From an uncultured Opitutia bacterium (GTDB lineage: Bacteria > Verrucomicrobiota > Verrucomicrobiia > Opitutales > UBA953), in NCBI GenBank assembly GCA_937874455.1, contig CALNBE010000110.1, positions 1 to 9,223 on the forward strand: DNA of 9,223 nt. Reading direction: 5' to 3'. The position numbers and the translations under genes are program-made. The notes below the pieces were generated by a model. It was not told the origin of the DNA. It made no database searches and saw only the letters and a program-made list of their open reading frames with translations. Position 1 is the first letter of the stretch. Each line of letters begins with the position of its first letter. This document shows positions 1 through 8,362 of this stretch, one piece after another.

Positions 1-2875
1 GGCGAGAACGATGCCTGGCCGGGCGGCGACCATTTCCAATGAATGGATGGAGCGCACGGTTTTCTCCGCACTGTTTTCCTTTGCGACGCGCCAAGCGGTG
101 CGGGTGGGTTTGCCGGCGGGAAGGGTGTTTTCGGTCATGCTGGCAAAGGCGCGCAAGTCTTCGCCGAGGGATTCGCGGGACCAGGTTTTGCCGTCGGTGG
201 AGCGAAGGATGGCGGCGTTGGAGCCGACGGCGATGAAGGCGGTACCGGTGTGAGTGACGGCGTGGACGCGTGTTTTGTAGCCCCTGGCATCGGGCGGGCA
301 GGGAACGGCGGTCCAAGTTTCGCCGTCGGCGGAAAACCAGGCGCGCAAGGTGTCGGCGTCCGCGTTTTCCTTGGATTCGAGGGAAATTCCTCCGCCGAGA
401 TTTTGCGATTTGCTTTGCTCGGGGGCGGTGCTGAAACCCACCCAAATTTTGCCGTCGGTGGCGGCGGCGTGGAGCGTTGTGTTTTCGGGCAGCCCCTTGA
501 ACGGGCGCAAATGGCCGTCGTCGTCGAGAACGCCGTTTGCCATGTGCGGGCTGACGCGCAAAGCGCGGTTGTGGCCGAGTACCCAGCGTCCGGGAATGGT
601 GCCGCCGGGAGGTGGCATGGGAATGTCGAAGGCGTTGTTTTCCCATGAGGCCCCGTTGGCGCTGAAGGCGAGGCCGGTTTTCCCGGTGGCGACCCAGGTG
701 CCGTTGCTGCGGGCGAGCAGGTGGCAGGGAGCGAAGTTTTTATAACTCATCGGACTGCCCAGCAGGGCGCTGGCCAGAGCGGTTCCGTTGTCACCCGCGG
801 GCTGCTGGAGCGTTTTGATATCCCAAGTCAAACCGTCGGAGGAAAGGGCGATGCGTTGGCCGTCCGAGGAGGGAAGGGAAAGGTAGCGGCCTTGGTGGAA
901 GGCGGCTCCAGTGAAGGAAAAGGGCAGGTTGCCGAGACGGCCCTTGGCGGGTTCCCAGTTGATGCCGTCGGTGCTGGTGAGCACGGTGGGGATTTCCTGT
1001 TCGCCTTTGATGCTTCCAGAGATGAAGAGCCGGTTGCCGGCTGCAAAAACCACGGGACTCCAACTGCTGAAGCCGAAGGAAAATTTGCCGAAGGAACCGG
1101 GCCGGAAGAGCCGGGTGTTGCCCGCGAAGAAAACCTCGCTCCAGGTCAGGCCATCCTCGCTGACAAATCCCAGCAGCGCGGGGAGTGGACTGGTGTCGGG
1201 GATGAAAAATTTTCCCGCGCCGAAAACGACTGGAGCCTGAGTGAGCGCGGGGGAATGGTCGTATTGTTTTTGGTAAGGCCGGAGTTCCCAATTAATGCCA
1301 TCGGTGCTGGTGAGCACGCCCGAGAAACTGCCGGTGGCGACAAAGCGGCCCGCGCCGTGGGCGAGACCGGTGAAGGCGGTGTCGGGGAGCACTTGGGTGT
1401 CCGCGCGGGCGGGCTGGCCGGGCGTCCAGGAAACGAGGGAGCCGCGATTGCCGACGGCGAAAAAGCGTTTCCCGTCGCTGGCGAGGCGGACAAAAGTTTC
1501 GGCGGAAGCGGTGTGGACGGGCTGCCAGGCGGCGCCATTCGGCGAGAAAACCGTTTTCGCCGCAGGCCGCGAGGACGCCGTTGACTTCGAGGGCGTGGAC
1601 CAGGAAGGGAAATTCGGTGGGCGTCGGCGCCAGCCGGATGGCGTTTTCCGGTGGGGCGGAGAGGAGAGGCGTCGGGGAGCCGAGGACGAAATGTTTTTGG
1701 AAAATTTCCTCCGCGGAAACTTTATTGAATTCGCCCGATGGCGGCAGCTTTTCCAATTCTTCGCGCAGGGCGGCACGTTTCTCAAGCGATCCACCGGCGA
1801 TTTCCTTTGCCAGTTTTTGGAAGGTGTCGTCGGTGGCGGCGGGGCGCAAGGCGAGGGTGCCGCGAGCGAGATCGGCGAGGTCGGCGGAGGAAATCGAAAG
1901 AATGCGGGCCGGGGTGTCGCGGCTGCTCAGCAGCGCAGAGGAATCGGCGGGAAAGAAATGGCGGAGGCCGGCGGGCGGGGTTCCCGGTGTGCGAGGCGGA
2001 CTGAGGGCGGCATTCAGGGTTTCGAGGGCGGTCCAGACTTTGCCGTCGGCGGAAGCGTAAAGCTGGTGTGTTTGGAGCCAGAAAAATCCCCCGGCGGCGG
2101 AAATGTCCGCATAGGTCTTTGGGCGGGGAAATGTGATGGTTTCGGGCGGAGCGGGATTTTTCAGGTCGAGGCGGAGGATGCGGCTGTCGTTGCAACCGAG
2201 CAGGGCGATGCCGCGATCCACGGCGAGTGAATAGAAATTTTCCCCCGAAGGCAGGGCGGAGACGCGCTCCCATTTTTGCAGGTCGGCGGAGCGAATAAGC
2301 CAGGAGGATTCCCCTCCCTGGTGGAATTCGAAGCCATACCAAAAACCGTCGGCGAAGGCGAGGTGCCCGTTGGCGAGTTGCGGGTGGGCGGTCCAGGTTT
2401 GGCCGTCGGGGCTGGTGAAGGCGGCGGTTTCGTTGAAGGCGAAAAAACGGTCGTGGACGGCGCGAATGGCGATGCCGTCTTCCGCAATGTTCCACGGCGG
2501 GGAAATTGTTTTAAACTGGCCGTCGGCCAGCGAAGCGACGGCGGTTTCGGGCGGCAGGCTGCCGAAGGAATGCAGCACGAGAATGCGGTTGTTGGCGATA
2601 TTGACCGTGCTGACGTTGAGGTCTTCGAGATCGCCCCAAGGCTGGATGTCGCCGCCAGTGGCGTTGGTGCGGAACAGGCCCTTGTCGGTGCCGAGGTAGC
2701 AATGGCCGTCGTGGCTCGCGCCATCGTAAAAATAAGTGACGGCTGGCGGCAATGCGTGGACGGCGAAGGATTTTTCGCGCGGCGAATTTCCTCCGGGAGG
2801 AGTGGTTTGGGCGGTGAGGGTGGCGGCAGCCAGCAACCCGAGACTGGCCAGACGGAGGGCGGAGGAAATTTTCAT
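1..2875 (-). CDS. Large secreted beta-propeller (BNR/sialidase-like repeat) protein, 3' end outside window, apparent frameshift
   Basis: This is a probable exported protein of at least 958 residues; its C-terminus lies beyond the left edge. The chosen ATG at 2875 begins MKISSALRLASLGLLAAATL, a typical signal peptide with likely cleavage after TLTA. A TTG at 2911 would only add residues before it. There is no clear Shine-Dalgarno. Repeats of the form S-x-D/N-G-x-x-W recur: SPDGQTW (about 156), SADGKVW (276), SPNGAAW (444), then LTSTDGINW twice, SEDGLTW, SSDGLTW, SANGAS-W, SADGETW and RSTDGKTW. They alternate with hydrophobic strands such as FFAVGNRG, as in sialidase/BNR or photosystem-stability-factor-like propellers. 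A charged, probably helical spacer (330-400) separates two propeller blocks. The reading frame changes after residue 443 (near 1546) and then stays open for 515 codons to base 1. The function is unknown; no catalytic motif is visible. A DUF3592 gene lies 83 bases upstream. Confidence 0.75.
1545..1557 (-). other. Apparent single-base frameshift within the propeller gene
   Basis: On the minus strand the upstream frame reads ACGENGF and then becomes an Arg-rich out-of-frame stretch (AEWRRLAARPHRFRR). The +1 frame reads SPNGAAWQPVH and continues as good propeller sequence to the window edge. Removing one base from either the AAAA (1554-1557) or the TTTT (1547-1550) run gives GETVFSPNGAAW or GENGFSPNGAAW, both natural repeat sequence. 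A homopolymer sequencing or assembly error, or a recent mutation, is the simplest explanation. Programmed +1 shifting at TTT-C is possible but unsupported. Confidence 0.75.
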
Positions 2876-2958
2876 GGGAGGAAGGTCGGCGGCAAATTCC
2901 CGCAAAGCCAAGGGGAGTCAAACTGCCGCGAGAAATCCTGACAGACGGTTTCCGTGTC

Positions 2959-3558
2959 TCAGAGGTTTTTGCCGTGCCAGTCGCGGAGTAACGCGCGCAG
3001 GTTATGCAAGCTGATACCAAAAAATGCAGCGCCGAGTATGATGTAAATCCAGAGGGAATTGTCGCTGCCGGGACGAAGCACGGCGTTTTGGGGACGGGCG
3101 GGATCGTAGTAAACGGGCAGCGTTTTCCCCGGAGGAAATTTTTCGCGCAGGGAAGACTCCAGCCACTCGCGGTCGAGCGAAGGCATTGCGCCGAAATCGA
3201 TCCGGTCGCTGGTGAAGGCGGTGCCGTCAACCGCGTAGGCGTAGGTGACGCGCGGACGCCAAGCCGGGAGGGCGGAGCGGAGTTGCCGGACCTCAGTGGT
3301 GCCGGTGGCGAGCACGGTGCCGGTGGTGGCGGGCCAGTTTTGCGAACGCTGTCCTTCGAGAAGCAACACTCCGAAAAACAGCACCAAGGCCGTGCCGAGG
3401 AGGCCGAGGCCAAGGAAGAGGAGGAAACCTGCGGAGGAAATTTGATTGGCCGGGGGCGTGCGCGGGCGGGTGAGTTTGCGCCAGAGACCGGCGGGGCAAA
3501 GGAAAAGCAACGCTCCGGCGAGGAGGAGGAAAAAGCCGAGGAGGAAAAGCAGTTTCAT
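2959..3558 (-). CDS. DUF3592 domain membrane protein
   Basis: This 199-residue protein carries the DUF3592 signature: WPATTGTVL (75-83), then a strand-rich stretch with VTYAYAVDGTAFTSDRIDFG (104-123), then FPPGKTLPVYYDPARPQNAVLRPG (141-164). Hydrophobic segments at about 2-22, 43-67 and 168-190 suggest two N-terminal helices, a roughly 100-residue domain between membrane segments, and a C-terminal helix. The family is common in bacterial envelopes but has no established biochemical role. The ATG at 3558 is the first in frame and starts directly with the first helix; no Shine-Dalgarno is visible. It lies 83 bases upstream of the propeller gene on the same strand, so co-transcription is possible. 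TTGACT at 3605-3610 (minus) is a -35-like element, but no good -10 follows. Confidence 0.85.
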   Translation of the reverse strand: MKLLFLLGFFLLLAGALLFLCPAGLWRKLTRPRTPPANQISSAGFLLFLGLGLLGTALVLFFGVLLLEGQRSQNWPATTGTVLATGTTEVRQLRSALPAWRPRVTYAYAVDGTAFTSDRIDFGAMPSLDREWLESSLREKFPPGKTLPVYYDPARPQNAVLRPGSDNSLWIYIILGAAFFGISLHNLRALLRDWHGKNL

Positions 3559-3727
3559 GTGGCAATGGTCGCGGCCCGGAGAAGCGGTAAGGCGAAGCGA
3601 GCGGAGTCAAGCTGAGTGACACGGATTTGTTGTCGAGGGCCGGGCCGCGCGGGCCGGGGGACTTTCCTTTGCGGTTTGGGTGGGGAAAAGAGCAGGGGTG
3701 TCCGGGATGACTGGGATGCGTTATCGT

Positions 3728-3742
3728 GTGCGGAGGAAATTT
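3728..3742 (+). repeat. Intergenic copy of dispersed motif GTGCGGAGGAAATTT
   Basis: This copy is identical over 15 bases to the one at 8363-8377 and lies outside any gene, between the DUF3592 gene and the metE terminator. It belongs to a set of about 16 near-identical short words in the window. Confidence 0.7.
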
Positions 3743-3792
3743 TTCACGGAGTGAGTTTGTGGCATGGCGGGTGGTTGTGAGGTTGGGCTGTT

Positions 3793-3828
3793 AAAAAAGC
3801 CCGACGCTGGAGGCACCGGGCTTTTTTT
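3793..3828 (-). terminator. Bidirectional rho-independent terminator downstream of metE
   Basis: AAAAAAGCCCG (3793-3803) pairs perfectly with CGGGCTTTTTT (3817-3827) across a 13-base loop. The A/T runs supply a U-tract in either direction. It begins 17 bases past the metE stop codon and so should end the metE transcript. Read on the plus strand it could also stop antisense transcription into metE. Confidence 0.9.
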
Positions 3829-3844
3829 CTTTGGCGGGCAGGAA

Positions 3845-6181
3845 TTATTTCCCGGAGGAAAATTCCTCGCGAAGCTGGCGGGCGCAGGTGACGAGGTTTT
3901 GCAGGGCGGCGCGGGTCTCGGGCCAGGCGCGGGTTTTGAGGCCACAGTCGGGGTTGACCCAGAGGTTTTGCACCGGGAGCACTTGGGCGGCGGCGCGCAG
4001 GTTGGCGAGCATTTCCTCCACCGGCGGAACGCGGGGGGAATGGATGTCCCAGACGCCGGGGCCGATTTCGTTGGGGTAGCGGAAATCGACGAAGGCGCGG
4101 AGCAAATCCATGGCGGAGCGGGAAGCCTCGATGGTGATCACATCGGCGTCCATGCGGGCGATGTCGCCGATGATGTCGTTGAACTCCGAGTAGCACATGT
4201 GGGTGTGGATTTGCGTGTCGCCACGGACGCCGCTGGCGGAGAGGCGGAAGGCGTCGACGGCCCATTGCAGGTAGGCGGGGCGTTCGGCGCGACGCAAAGG
4301 AAGCCCCTCGCGCAGGGCGGGTTCGTCGATTTGGATGGCGGCGATGCCAGCCTTTTCGAGGTCGCAAACCTCGTCGCGCAGGGCGAGGGCGATTTGCCAA
4401 GTGGTGTCGCGGCGCGGCTGGTCGTCGCGGACGAAGCTCCATTGCAGGATGGTGACCGGGCCGGTGAGCATGCCCTTCATCGGCAGTTTGGTGAGGGACT
4501 GGGCGAAGCGGGACCAGGCGACCGTCATCGGTTGCGGGCGGGAAACGTCGCCGAAGATAATCGGCGGTTTGACGCAGCGGGAGCCGTAGCTTTGCACCCA
4601 GCCGTTTTCGGTGAAGGCGAAACCCGCGAGTTGCTCGCCGAAGTATTCCACCATGTCGTTGCGTTCGAATTCCCCGTGGACGGGCATGTCGAGTCCGATT
4701 TCCTCCTGGAAGCGGACGCAGGCGGCGGTGGTGTTTTCGAGGAAGGCGCGGTAGCCATCGTCGCTCAATTCCCCCTTGCGCCAGCGGGCGCGGGCGGAGC
4801 GGACCTCGGCGGTTTGCGGGAAGGAGCCGATGGTGGTGGTGGGAAAGAGCGGGAGTCGGAGCCGGGCGCGCTGGAGTTTTTGGCGCTCGGCGAAAGGCGC
4901 GCGTTGCAAGTCGGCGGGTTGAACCTGGGCGAGGCGTTCCCGGACGGCGGAATGGTGGATGCGCGGGCTGGCGCGGCGGGCGGCCAGGATGTGCTGGTTT
5001 TGCGCGAGCAATTCCTTGGGCGCGGTGCCGAGCGCGATCTGGCGCAGGGCGGAAACCTCGGAGAGTTTTTCCTCCGCGAAGGCCAGCCAGGAGCGCAGTT
5101 CGGCGTCGAGTTTTTCCTCCGGGCGGAGGGAAACCGGGACATGGAGCAGGGAGCAGGAAGGGGCGAGCCAGACCCGTTCCGCGCCGAGGGCGGCGATGGC
5201 TTTTTCGATTGGCGGCAGGGCGCGGGAGAAATCGGTTTTCCAGATGTTGCGGCCATCGACAATGCCGAGGGAGAGCCGGGTGCCGGCGCGGAGCAGCGGG
5301 AGAATTTCCTCCCAGTTTTCGCCGCCGCGGGTGAGGTCGAGGTGGAAGGCATTGACCGGCAAATCGGCGAGCGCGGAAAGATTTTCGCCGAGACCGCCGA
5401 AGTAGGTGGCGACAAGAATTTGCAACGACGGCACGGCGGCGCGAATTTGCGCGTAGGCGGTTTGGAGCGCGGCGCGGTGGGCGGGGGAAATGTCGGTGAC
5501 GAGGATTGGCTCGTCGAGCTGCACCCATTCGGCACCGAGGGTGGCGAGTTTTTGCAGTGCCTCAATGTAAACGGCGACCAGTTGCGGCAGCAGGGAGAAC
5601 GGGTCGAAATCCGGGTTTGCCGTGTCGTGGACCTTGCCGAGGGAAAGGTAGGTGACCGGCCCGAGCAGGACGGGTTTGGTTTTGAGGCCGAGCGCGAGCG
5701 CCTCGGAAAACTCCGCAAAGGGTTTTGGCGAAGCCAGCCGGAAGCGGGTGGCGGAGGAAAATTCCGGGACGAGGTAGTGGTAGTTCGTATCGAACCACTT
5801 GGTCATTTCGCAGGCGAAAGTGTCCTGCGGGGCGCAACCGCAATCGCAGGTGTGTTTCCCCGGGCGGACTCCGCGGGCCATCGCGAAGTAGGTGTCGAGA
5901 TCGACCTCGGAGGAAATTTCCCCGAAGCGCGGCGGCACGTTGCCGACCAGGCAGGACAGGTCGAGTACCTGGTCGTAAAAGCTGAAATCGTTGGAGGGAA
6001 TCAGGTCGATGCCAGCGGCCTGCTGGGTTTGCCAGTGGGCGCGGCGCAAATCGCGGGCGGCGGTTTGCAGCTCGGCGGAGGAAATTTTCCCCTGCCAGTA
6101 GGCCTCGACGGCCTTTTTGAGTTCGCGGTGGGCGCCGATGCGCGGAAAGCCCAGCGAGTGGGTGAGAAGCGAGGTGCTCAT
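3845..6181 (-). CDS. metE: Cobalamin-independent methionine synthase (5-methyltetrahydropteroyltriglutamate--homocysteine S-methyltransferase)
   Basis: MetE transfers the methyl group of 5-methyltetrahydropteroyl-triglutamate to homocysteine in the cytoplasm, the last step of methionine synthesis, without B12. The protein is 778 residues (E. coli MetE is 753) and complete. The N-terminal half opens with LGFPRIGAHRELKKAVEAYW (9-29) and contains EMTKWFDTNYHYLVPEF (125-141). The C-terminal barrel has TTTIGSFPQTAEVR, HGEFERNDMVEYFGEQLAG, GMLTGPVTILQWSFVR, IQIDEPALREGLPLR and THMCYSEFNDI. The zinc and homocysteine site is intact: H661, C663, E685 and C746, each offset by exactly 20 from E. coli H641, C643, E665 and C726. 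A Cys-rich loop (C112, C114, C116, C124) is unusual. The ATG at 6181 gives a standard N-terminus; no Shine-Dalgarno is seen. It is preceded by a probable cobalamin riboswitch and followed by a strong terminator, so it is probably monocistronic. Confidence 0.98.
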   Translation of the reverse strand: MSTSLLTHSLGFPRIGAHRELKKAVEAYWQGKISSAELQTAARDLRRAHWQTQQAAGIDLIPSNDFSFYDQVLDLSCLVGNVPPRFGEISSEVDLDTYFAMARGVRPGKHTCDCGCAPQDTFACEMTKWFDTNYHYLVPEFSSATRFRLASPKPFAEFSEALALGLKTKPVLLGPVTYLSLGKVHDTANPDFDPFSLLPQLVAVYIEALQKLATLGAEWVQLDEPILVTDISPAHRAALQTAYAQIRAAVPSLQILVATYFGGLGENLSALADLPVNAFHLDLTRGGENWEEILPLLRAGTRLSLGIVDGRNIWKTDFSRALPPIEKAIAALGAERVWLAPSCSLLHVPVSLRPEEKLDAELRSWLAFAEEKLSEVSALRQIALGTAPKELLAQNQHILAARRASPRIHHSAVRERLAQVQPADLQRAPFAERQKLQRARLRLPLFPTTTIGSFPQTAEVRSARARWRKGELSDDGYRAFLENTTAACVRFQEEIGLDMPVHGEFERNDMVEYFGEQLAGFAFTENGWVQSYGSRCVKPPIIFGDVSRPQPMTVAWSRFAQSLTKLPMKGMLTGPVTILQWSFVRDDQPRRDTTWQIALALRDEVCDLEKAGIAAIQIDEPALREGLPLRRAERPAYLQWAVDAFRLSASGVRGDTQIHTHMCYSEFNDIIGDIARMDADVITIEASRSAMDLLRAFVDFRYPNEIGPGVWDIHSPRVPPVEEMLANLRAAAQVLPVQNLWVNPDCGLKTRAWPETRAALQNLVTCARQLREEFSSGK

Positions 6182-6254
6182 GGTTGGTGTGTTTTTGGTA
6201 TTCGGGCGATACGGTTGAGTGGATGGCCTGCGCGGCGGTGTTCGGACTCCAAGT

Positions 6255-6440
6255 TTGGGGCGACCTAGGCGGATCGCGGCCCCGCCCCCTCGTCTTGGCC
6301 GGAGGAAAATTTTCTTCGCGGCTGTGCTTTGGCGGCGCTTTCCGCGAGGGAAAGGCTGTCCGGGGGCGAGTGACTTGTAACCGCAGCGCGACTGTGGCCG
6401 GATTGCACGGCCTTCCCGTCACGCGCAGTGGGCGGCGCAA
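6255..6440 (-). ncRNA. Probable cobalamin riboswitch in the metE leader
   Basis: The minus strand reads GGGAAGGCCGTGCAATCCGG (6417-6398), then CCACAGTCGCGCTGCGGTTA (6398-6379) and AAGTCA. This matches the conserved 5' core of cobalamin riboswitches (GGGAA..GGTGcaAatCC..CtG..CCGC..CtGT.A..GTCA). CTCGCCCCC (6370-6362) pairs with GGGGGCGGG (6289-6281). It encloses a CTTTCC/GGAAAG hairpin (6338-6354) and a second hairpin flanked by GCACAG and CCAAGAC, positions where the B12 box (GCCACTG ... GGGAAGGC) would normally sit. GATCCGCCTAGGTCGCC near 6274-6258 resembles the closing ATCC..AGgAgACCtGCC segment. The placement upstream of metE, a classic target, supports the call. The B12 box is clearly divergent and the boundaries are approximate. 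Confidence 0.62.
6299..6315 (+). repeat. Dispersed motif copy inside the metE leader
   Basis: CCGGAGGAAAATTTTC lies in the riboswitch region. On the transcribed (minus) strand the segment GAAGAAAATTTTCCTC is self-complementary and can form a hairpin closed by GCCG/CGGC, so here the motif sits in a structured RNA. Confidence 0.6.
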
Positions 6441-6480
6441 AGGAAATTTTGCCCCGCCGGATTTCAAAAAACCGGAGACA

Positions 6481-6509
6481 GGGGATGTGGAGAAAATGGC
6501 GACAGTCAA
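6481..6509 (-). promoter_or_regulatory. Weak promoter candidate for the metE leader
   Basis: TTGACT (6509-6504, minus strand) is a good -35 hexamer, and initiation near 6475 would place the riboswitch at the start of the transcript. No convincing -10 hexamer follows at 16-18 bases (the sequence there is ATCCCC), so this rests mainly on position. Confidence 0.3.
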
Positions 6510-6511
6510 GA

Positions 6512-6535
6512 ATCAATAAATCAAGATTTATTGAT
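6512..6535. promoter_or_regulatory. Perfect 24-bp inverted repeat, probable operator between metE and the transporter gene
   Basis: ATCAATAAATC (6512-6522) and GATTTATTGAT (6525-6535) are perfect 11-base inverted arms separated by AA. With a two-base gap it cannot form a good RNA hairpin, so a binding site for a dimeric DNA-binding protein is more likely. It lies just upstream of the candidate metE -35 and 56-79 bases before the transporter ATG, in the only clearly AT-rich stretch of the centre. A second short palindrome, ATTTTAAAAT (6536-6545), adjoins it. A -10-like TCTAAT (6546-6551) on the plus strand could serve the transporter, without a clear -35. Confidence 0.5.
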
Positions 6536-6590
6536 ATTTTAAAATTCTAATGTTGCGCATACCCAAAATAAGCCCAAAACGCTGCGCCCT

Positions 6591-8324
6591 ATGGTGGATT
6601 TTCCCTCAACATTCCTCTCAACGTTCCTGCTAGGCAGCATCCATTTTGGCGAAGCGGCCCGGGCGATGCTGGTGCTCAGCGCGGTGATTGCGCTCGGCAT
6701 GGCGATTGGCTCGCTCAAGGTGAAGGGCTTGGGGCTGGGTGCGGCGGCGGTGTTGTTTGCCGGACTTGCCTTTGGTCATGTTGGCGGCGTTGGGGGCTTT
6801 TCCTTTCATCTGGACAAGGAAATCATCGAATTTGCCCGGGATTTCGGACTGGCGCTCTTTGTGTATGCCGTTGGGATGCAGGTGGGGCCGTCGTTTTTCG
6901 GCTCGCTGCGCAAGCAAGGTTTGGGGTTGAACCTGCTGGCAACCGGTATTGTCGCGCTGGGCAGTTTGTTGACCGTTTGTTTGATTTTGCTTAACTGGAC
7001 AAACCTCGGGCAGGCGGTGGGGATTTACACCGGGGCGGTGACGAACACCCCGGCGATGGCGGCGGCGCAGCAGGCGATTGGGCAACTGGCGGATTCGACC
7101 GTGCCGGAGCAGGCGGCGGCGGCGAAATCGATGCTGGAGTTTCCGGCCATTGGTTACGCAGTGGCCTATCCCGGCGGCGTGATGGGCATCATCGGTTCGC
7201 TGCTGCTGGTCCGCTGGCTGTTCCGGATCAATTTGAAGGATGAAGCGGAGGCGCATGAACGCTCGATGCAGGAAGGCGCGGTGGCGGTGGAGCGCGTGAC
7301 GGTGCGGGTGGAAAATGACCAACTCGCGGGCAAGCAATTGAAGGATCTTTCGGAGCTGATTCCCGACGGGGTGGTGATCTCGCGCATGAAGCGCGGTGAC
7401 ACCATCCGGGTGGTGGACGGCAATTATGTGGTGGCGGAAGGCGACCGGCTGCTGGTCGTCGGTGACGCGCGGCGGATCCGCACCGTGGCGGCGTGTTTCG
7501 GCGCGATTGTGGACGAGGATTTGATCAACCAGGCCGGCCCGCTGCTCATTCAACGTCTGGTGGTGACGGACAACCACGCCATCGGCTCGAAGTTGAGTTC
7601 GCTTTCCCTTCTCAGCCGCTACGGCGTGACTGCGACCCGGGTGAATCGCGGCGACCGGGATTTCCCCGCCTCGCCCAATCTGGTGTTGCAGGCCGGGGAT
7701 TTGGTGACGGTGGTGGGCGAACAAGCCGGTTTGGCCCAAGCGGCGGGCGTGCTGGGCAACTCGATCAAGGCGCTCAATCACCCGCATTTTATTCCACTAT
7801 TTCTCGGGCTTGGGCTGGGCATTGTGCTGGGCAGCATCGCCCTGCCGATCCCCGGTGTGCCGGTGCCAGTGAAGCTTGGCCTGGCGGGCGGCCCGTTGCT
7901 GGTGGCGTTGATCACGAGCAGCTTGCTGCGCATCGGACCGTTGGTGTTTTATTTGCCGCCCAATGCGTTGACCTTCATGCGGGAGCTGGGCATCTCGCTG
8001 TTTCTCGCCTGCGTGGGATTGAAGAGCGGCCCGGACTTCTGGCCCAGCATTCAAACTGGCGGGGCGATCTGGATCCTCTACGGCATCGTTATCACCATGG
8101 TGCCGCTGCTGACGATCGGCATCATTGGGCGGAAATTCATGAAGCTGAACTACCTCACCCTGTGCGGGGTGATGTCGGGCGCGATGACCGATCCGCCCGC
8201 GCTGGCCTTTGCGCAAAACATCTCGCGCTCGGAAGGCGCCGCGGTGTCGTATTCGCTGGTGTATCCGCTGACCATGTTCCTGCGGATTTTGTCTGCGCAG
8301 TTGATCGTGATTTTCCTTTGCTAG
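6591..8324 (+). CDS. AspT/YidE/YbjL-family putative transporter (aspartate:alanine exchanger family) with two TrkA-C domains
   Basis: This 577-residue inner-membrane protein has the family's duplicated layout; AspT, YidE and YbjL are 540-565 residues. Membrane block one spans about 26-210 and block two about 400-577. Between them lie two TrkA-C (RCK_C) domains at about 234-305 (ending VAEGDRLLVVGDARRIR) and 318-390 (ending LQAGDLVTVVGE). The internal duplication is plain: DFGLALFVYAVGMQVGPSFF (84-103) against ELGISLFLACVGLKSGPDFW (465-484), and TGAVTNTPAMAAAQQ (147-161) against SGAMTDPPALAFAQN (529-543). AspT exchanges aspartate for alanine; most relatives have no known substrate, so I do not assign one. 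The ATG at 6591 is the first in frame and gives a normal-length N-terminus; no Shine-Dalgarno is seen. It is divergent from metE and ends 54 bases before a terminator, so is probably monocistronic. Confidence 0.92.
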   Translation: MVDFPSTFLSTFLLGSIHFGEAARAMLVLSAVIALGMAIGSLKVKGLGLGAAAVLFAGLAFGHVGGVGGFSFHLDKEIIEFARDFGLALFVYAVGMQVGPSFFGSLRKQGLGLNLLATGIVALGSLLTVCLILLNWTNLGQAVGIYTGAVTNTPAMAAAQQAIGQLADSTVPEQAAAAKSMLEFPAIGYAVAYPGGVMGIIGSLLLVRWLFRINLKDEAEAHERSMQEGAVAVERVTVRVENDQLAGKQLKDLSELIPDGVVISRMKRGDTIRVVDGNYVVAEGDRLLVVGDARRIRTVAACFGAIVDEDLINQAGPLLIQRLVVTDNHAIGSKLSSLSLLSRYGVTATRVNRGDRDFPASPNLVLQAGDLVTVVGEQAGLAQAAGVLGNSIKALNHPHFIPLFLGLGLGIVLGSIALPIPGVPVPVKLGLAGGPLLVALITSSLLRIGPLVFYLPPNALTFMRELGISLFLACVGLKSGPDFWPSIQTGGAIWILYGIVITMVPLLTIGIIGRKFMKLNYLTLCGVMSGAMTDPPALAFAQNISRSEGAAVSYSLVYPLTMFLRILSAQLIVIFLC

Positions 8325-8362
8325 GCGGATTCAAGCGACGCGGCTAAAAACTGCACACAGAG

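Noticed and set aside
721..2230. Long plus-strand open frames opposite the propeller gene
   Set aside because: They are shadows; the minus-strand frames carry the signal peptide and regular propeller repeats.
3636..3660. Very GC-rich near-palindromic stretch around CCGCGCGG
   Set aside because: The arms are imperfect and there is no T-tract or paired partner; likely compositional.
3744..5528. 594-codon minus-strand open frame overlapping metE
   Set aside because: It is an out-of-frame reading of metE, rich in Arg, Pro and His, without any recognisable domain.
3764..6268. 834-codon plus-strand open frame covering metE
   Set aside because: It is the antisense shadow of metE in GC-rich DNA. 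Its Gly/Glu/Ala-rich translation has no family pattern, while the minus strand gives an unmistakable MetE.
6182..6480. SAM or SAH riboswitch in the metE leader
   Set aside because: I could not find the conserved SAM-I, SAM-II or SAH core segments, while the cobalamin core matched over a long stretch.
6630..7787. 385-codon minus-strand open frame opposite the transporter gene
   Set aside because: It is His/Arg-rich antisense sequence. The plus strand encodes a clear membrane transporter.
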